In this document: positions 59,800-64,000 of the stretch, one piece after another
Layout: each line of letters starts with the position of its first letter
How positions within the stretch are numbered: position 1 is the first letter of the stretch
Assembly: GCA_025618425.1 (NCBI GenBank)
Contig: CM046838.1
Coordinates: forward strand, 18,164,129-18,228,128
Length of the DNA stretch: 64,000 nt
Direction: 5' to 3'
Source: Heliocidaris tuberculata
Taxonomy: Eukaryota > Echinodermata > Echinoidea > Camarodonta > Echinometridae
Notes under the pieces: model-generated
Told to the model about the DNA's origin: nothing
Databases searched by the model: none
What the model saw: only the letters and a program-made list of their open reading frames with translations
Program-made: the position numbers and the translations under genes

Positions 59800-62150
59800 T
59801 ATATATAGGCAACTACATGTATTACGTTTGAAATATGGAATTACTTTGTGCGAAGGTGTATGAAAGTGTTGCACCACGAACATAATCTTCCCGCCACTCA
59901 TATGGGAGTACTTCAAGATTTGGAGGATGTTGCTCTGTCATCAAAATGATCAAAACCTTTCCATCGTAATGATTTTTTCCATGTCTGCATGGATTATGTC
60001 TCTGATTGGGTTTCATGTGCCCCAGATCTCGAGGCAACAGTATGTGAAAAGTATGCTTATCATTTTGATGTTTTTTCTTATGTTTCCATGGAGAGGAATT
60101 TGTGCCGAGGATGAAACTGATACTGTTCAACTTGTTTCATGCGTTCCTGCATGAGCTGGCCGGTATGTACTGAAACTTGATGGATTTTGAGGCCATTGCA
60201 AAGCTGTCAAAAACTTCCATATGAAAATGTCTTCTTGTGGGCTTACGGTACATATCACTTGCTGACATTTTCTCCTTTAATCAATAAAGTTTCACCCAGT
60301 CTTGACAAGTAAATTGCACCATTTTTTTTCTTCAAACTAAGTGCCAGTATGACAGATACTTTACTCTGGCCTTTGTGCTGGTAGCATGCTAAATATTTGT
60401 GCAGTATAAATGTTAACTCTTCTGATGTGGAATCGCAAATATCTTGAACCTGATGAGTAGGCTTATATACATCCATACTAAGAAAAGGGAAGGTTCCAGT
60501 TTTGGTCTTGTTGTGACAATCTTAGGTCTATCAGGCATATAGCCCTATACTACACAAAGTTGCTGTCTTTTGTATCAAATGTAAAGCTGCTTGGAAGTAA
60601 TTTCAAATGCTTTTGTCATAAAAAATAAATGGTTCTTCAGACAGAGAAACTTTTGTTTGGCTGAAAATCATACACTTGAAGAACACTGAAAAGCCACAGC
60701 ACATAGGCCTACATGAATGGGATTGTGTTCTATTGGGCAGGACTACCAGCCCAACTTCCAACATTGTTTTATCAAGCTCATTTTGCAGATACATGTAGGC
60801 CTATAGGCTATATTATTGATTAATCTAGTCTTGAACATTCTTAGTACATGTATCTTGTTTGGTTCTGTTAGAATTAAATTTTGTGTCAATTCCACAACTC
60901 GGGGCTCTCTTTGAAATGTAGTACACATATATGTACGACTATGGATTCTCTTTAAAATGTACTGTGTACATGTAGGCCTGCCTGAAATCTACAGGAGCAA
61001 AATTAGAATGCACCAGGCAAGCTTTTAGTAAAATGAAGTACCCTGGTAATCATACATGTAGGCGTAGCCAAGGGGGCAGAAGGGAGCCATGGCCCCACTG
61101 CTCATCAAAGTCATCCACAGAATACTTTGGAGGGATTTTGAGTGTCGACTCCCCCCTCCTTCCCCCCCCCCCCCCCCCATCTTTGTGCTGCAGCCCCTGT
61201 TCAAAAAGTCAGGCTATGCCAGTGCTGCTATATAATGGTTACTTGTACAATCTGTTAGCCTTCAAAATGCGATCTGTCACATTACCACACCAAAGCTGAG
61301 CTGAAAGGTGTGATCCTCTGCAGCGGCCCATGTCACAAGCTGGAATATGAAACCATAGCTGACATCACAGTTGCATGGTCGTGATTGATGACTTCATGGT
61401 AGTTACTGATTCATTTAATGAGTCTTAGAGCAGCTTGGATGATGACATTAAGATCACATTCCTCTTCTAAGTGTTTCTGCATGGATGCTGTGTTTTAAAG
61501 GTATGAGTTATATATAATGCCTCTGAATGTCGTGCGCCATCAAGGATCATAAAACTAACTTTTGAATAAGGTTTTGACGTAGAAACGGTCACCTATTTGA
61601 TATGCACAGGTCTGCAATACAACATTGGAAATTGCAAAATTAATATAGATTAGACTTATTTTGTCTGTTTATTTCCCTAACAATTAACTTTTATTTTTTT
61701 GCTTTTGTTCTCAAAGTCCTTTAGGTATGAGGTATGATGTTTTCAAGTAGATTGAAAGTTATATTGATTGCTTGGTTGGGCAGCATACGTATGACAGATG
61801 CGTGGAATATAGGTGCAATCTATTCTACACCATTAAAAAATATATAATTCCTCAAACCGTAACTGTTTCTTCCTTATTTTCACATAAGTCCATCCTACTA
61901 CATGAAAGTAATAACCCTCTTCTCTTATTCTTTTATTCTCTCCATTTATTTCACTCATATGGAGTAAGTTACCTTGTCTTGATCAGATTAACTGTTCTAT
62001 AACCAAGGAGATTCCTTTAATTAAGCCCTCTTTGAGGGTGTTCAAGAATCTGTTCCACAAGGCCGGGATGACATTTCCATGTTAAGTGGTTGCATTTAAC
62101 AAGTACATGTGCTTGACAATTGCGTGTGCCCCCTTCCCCTGATTTGTCTT
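59800..62150. other. Mostly featureless TACATGTA-rich stretch
   Basis: No recognised gene. Overlapping frames on both strands at 59822-60154 are unsupported. The hAT-like element at 61058-61224 is the only repeat assigned. Confidence 0.45.
61058..61224. mobile_element. Probable hAT-like MITE, 167 bp
   Basis: TAGGCGTAGCCAAGGGGGC at the left faces CACTGGCATAGCCTGAC in the reverse complement of the right end. A G-rich/C-rich interior (C run 61158-61177) matches the other hAT-like MITEs here. The left terminus has lost the usual CAGT and no target duplication is visible. Confidence 0.5.
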
Positions 62151-62154
62151 CCAG

Positions 62155-62171
62155 AGACGTGCCCTGAAGAG
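62155..62171 (+). CDS. Candidate 17-bp microexon
   Basis: A very strong pyrimidine tract and acceptor (CCCCTTCCCCTGATTTGTCT then TCCAG) is followed after 17 bp (AGACGTGCCCTGAAGAG) by GTAATA. If the donor is not used, a longer or terminal exon could start here instead. No product can be inferred. Confidence 0.15.
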
Positions 62172-62179
62172 GTAATAGG

Positions 62180-63320
62180 GGCCCTTACAGGAATCGTAAT
62201 GGAATCGACCATTCAACAATGTTCAGTGAGAGACATACCTTAATGAAGATACATGTACAGTACATGTTATCATAGTGAATTAATCCTTATTGTGTAGATC
62301 ACAAGCTAGTTGGAGAGTGGTGTGTGTGTGTGTGTGGGGAGGGGGGGGGGGGTTGCTGAAGGAAAAGGTATATATTTAACCTTGCATTGTAGTCTGGTAT
62401 AATGAATGTCTGCAGTAGATGTGAAGACATTTGAGCTGTTCACACACGCAACATGAAGTGAGAGTTGCTTTGTGATTCACTTCTTACTTTCATTTGGGTC
62501 TGTTCACAAACTGGTGATGTAAAATCTTGTCTCACTTCAACCGACCTCCATGTATTAACAAAAAAAAAAATTAAAAAAAATAAAAATCCATGTTGCATAA
62601 TGCATTTTGTTTCAATCTTACTACTTGGTGAGATTTTTATGTTTACACACAAAAAAATATGAGATTTTGATCATGATTAAAGATATTTCCACGATACAGG
62701 GTGCTTTAGGAGAAGTAAAATGTGAAAAAGGACATGTAGTCCATTCTTATTTATATACATGCATGTGCTGCCATATATATATATATATTTCACTGTCTGT
62801 AAATGTGAATTGGCCTGTAGCAAGAGTGTTAATTACCCTTATGATACAACAATATGTGATCTTATGCTGTGGCATGAAAGTGAATTCCTAGAAAGGCCAC
62901 AATTGCAATCTACATGTGCATGTCTTGAAAACAACATGCACATTAAATCTGGCTTGGTGTTGGCCCTAGCCCTTGATGGCATACAGACAGACAGACCATG
63001 AAATTTAAAGTACTGTAGACCTGCAAAATGGTAATGAAATATTGATTTGTTTGTGGAGCGGTGATGAAAAATGGATTTTTCAATTACTGTGCCCTCTCTG
63101 TGATGTCTTGTTCACGTGGTAGAGCTCTGATTCATTCTGATATTATGGGTACAAAGATACACATGTTGCAATCAAATGTCTGGATATTTTAGCACAATAG
63201 GGCATCATGACTAATTGTTGCATTCGATATTACATAAATTTACTGCAGGTAATTGTTTTTGTGTACTTGTACGTGTATAAAATGTAAGTATTGTCTGTCT
63301 GAGCTTAATATACATGTAGG
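62180..63320. other. Gene-free stretch
   Basis: Contains (GT)n at 62321-62336 followed by a G run (62341-62352), A runs near 62560-62585, and (TA)n near 62775-62788. No gene recognised. Confidence 0.5.
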
Positions 63321-63342
63321 TGCAACGATGCTCCGACATATA

Positions 63343-63576
63343 TGCTCTGGGATTTATTTTGTCAAAGATTTATGGTTAGGGTTGGCCAGGTTGCAATAGA
63401 GTTTTAGGTTAGGGTTAGTTATAGTGTTTGGTCCATAGTTGAAATCGTCTGTTTGGAGGCAGAAGGGCCTTAACTCATATACTATAACACAAAGTTAGTG
63501 CCCTGCTGGCTCTCAACATACAAAGTATAGAATTTGGTTAGTGTGCAGTATTGACGTAGAGCAATTGTCACCGGAG
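63343..63576. mobile_element. Dispersed element with TGCTCCGG-like ends, copy 3
   Basis: The same ordered blocks as at 37784-37940 are present (TATTTTGTCAAAGAT, GGTTAGGGTT, ATAGTGTTTGGTC, GGTTAGTGTGCA, GAGCAATTGTCACCGGAGCA) but split by about 80 bp containing a hairpin repeat. GATGCTCCGAC at 63328 may be the true outer left end. Confidence 0.7.
63455..63515. repeat. Small hairpin repeat GAGCCAGAAGGGC, copy 3, nested
   Basis: Left arm GGAGGCAGAAGGGCCTTAAC pairs with right arm GTTAGTGCCCTGCTGGCTCT across a TA-rich loop. It lies inside the TGCTCCGG-type element, at a position uninterrupted in the 37.8-kb copy, so the hairpin is an insertion and the family is, or was, mobile. Confidence 0.8.
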
Positions 63577-64000
63577 CATGTGTCGTACAACCTGGTGAAA
63601 TACATGTGTGTGTAGATGAATTTCGCAGATACACATCCATTGTGATGCAATAACAATTGTATAACACTTTCTTCTCTCGATGCATTACTGCTATTGCAAT
63701 AATTTTGACGGCAATTTTGGTACATTTGTTGTTTGTATTACGGAGATATGACAACAATAACAGTGCCAGGGATAATGCATGACTCTTTTTACTGATTGTT
63801 TTGTTAGAGAGATATTGAGTGTCGTAGCCATTGCTCGTCCATACCCTGGATACATGAACAATGTAGTCCAATCAATTAACAATGGAATTGCCTTGGCCTC
63901 TCTCATTCAAATGCAATAAACCTCGACATCATGACCTACAAAAAATACATGGCAAGGTCTAATGTACAGTGAATATACTGTGCTCTTGCTTATTCATGAC

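Overview
The window looks like invertebrate metazoan nuclear DNA. It is AT-rich, almost entirely non-coding, and full of simple repeats, long C/G homopolymer runs and short non-autonomous transposons. It has no bacterial-style operons and no rRNA or intact tRNA genes. The mix of repeat types (hAT-like ends beginning CAGTGGCG, TTAA-flanked fold-back elements, a GGGGCGTTTCAT fold-back element, a tRNA-headed SINE, TTAGGG-type repeats, and very frequent TACATGTA words) resembles echinoderm, especially sea urchin, genomic DNA as I remember it. The taxonomic call is an inference from repeat style, not from a recognised gene.

Layout. 1-39 kb is repeat-rich: more than two dozen poly-C/poly-G tracts, large trinucleotide arrays, an 820-bp hAT-like element with a perfect 8-bp target duplication sitting in one copy of a 247-bp tandem duplication (2.3-3.7 kb), a SINE (7.9 kb), a TTAA-flanked element (9.1 kb), a large imperfect palindrome (17.9-18.7 kb), a dispersed element carrying interstitial TTAGGG repeats (19.5 kb), and a three-unit, about 1.1-kb tandem array (24.4-28.6 kb) split by a 5'-truncated LINE that still encodes the C-terminal end of a reverse-transcriptase polyprotein. 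From about 39 kb on, C/G tracts become rare and the palindrome TACATGTA becomes very common. This half holds the best exon-like segments, all on the + strand, and most of the TTAA-flanked elements, including a clear nested insertion at 57-58 kb.

Genes. I recognise no complete protein-coding gene. The only segment with a recognisable protein family is the LINE fragment at 25.65-25.99 kb. Several + strand segments between 39.2 and 62.2 kb have splice-like borders and open frames. Four of them (47.90, 50.43, 51.10 and 52.18 kb) can be joined in compatible phase, which may mean that 39-62 kb is the intron-rich body of one gene, but I cannot name a product.

Mobile elements. Eight elements in five groups share TTAA at both borders. 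One (B2) lies inside another (A2), and the uninterrupted relative A1 at 9.1 kb shows the empty TTAA site. Several hAT-like elements and small hairpin repeats complete the picture. The window is best read as a record of layered insertions by non-autonomous DNA transposons, retroposons and tandem duplications.
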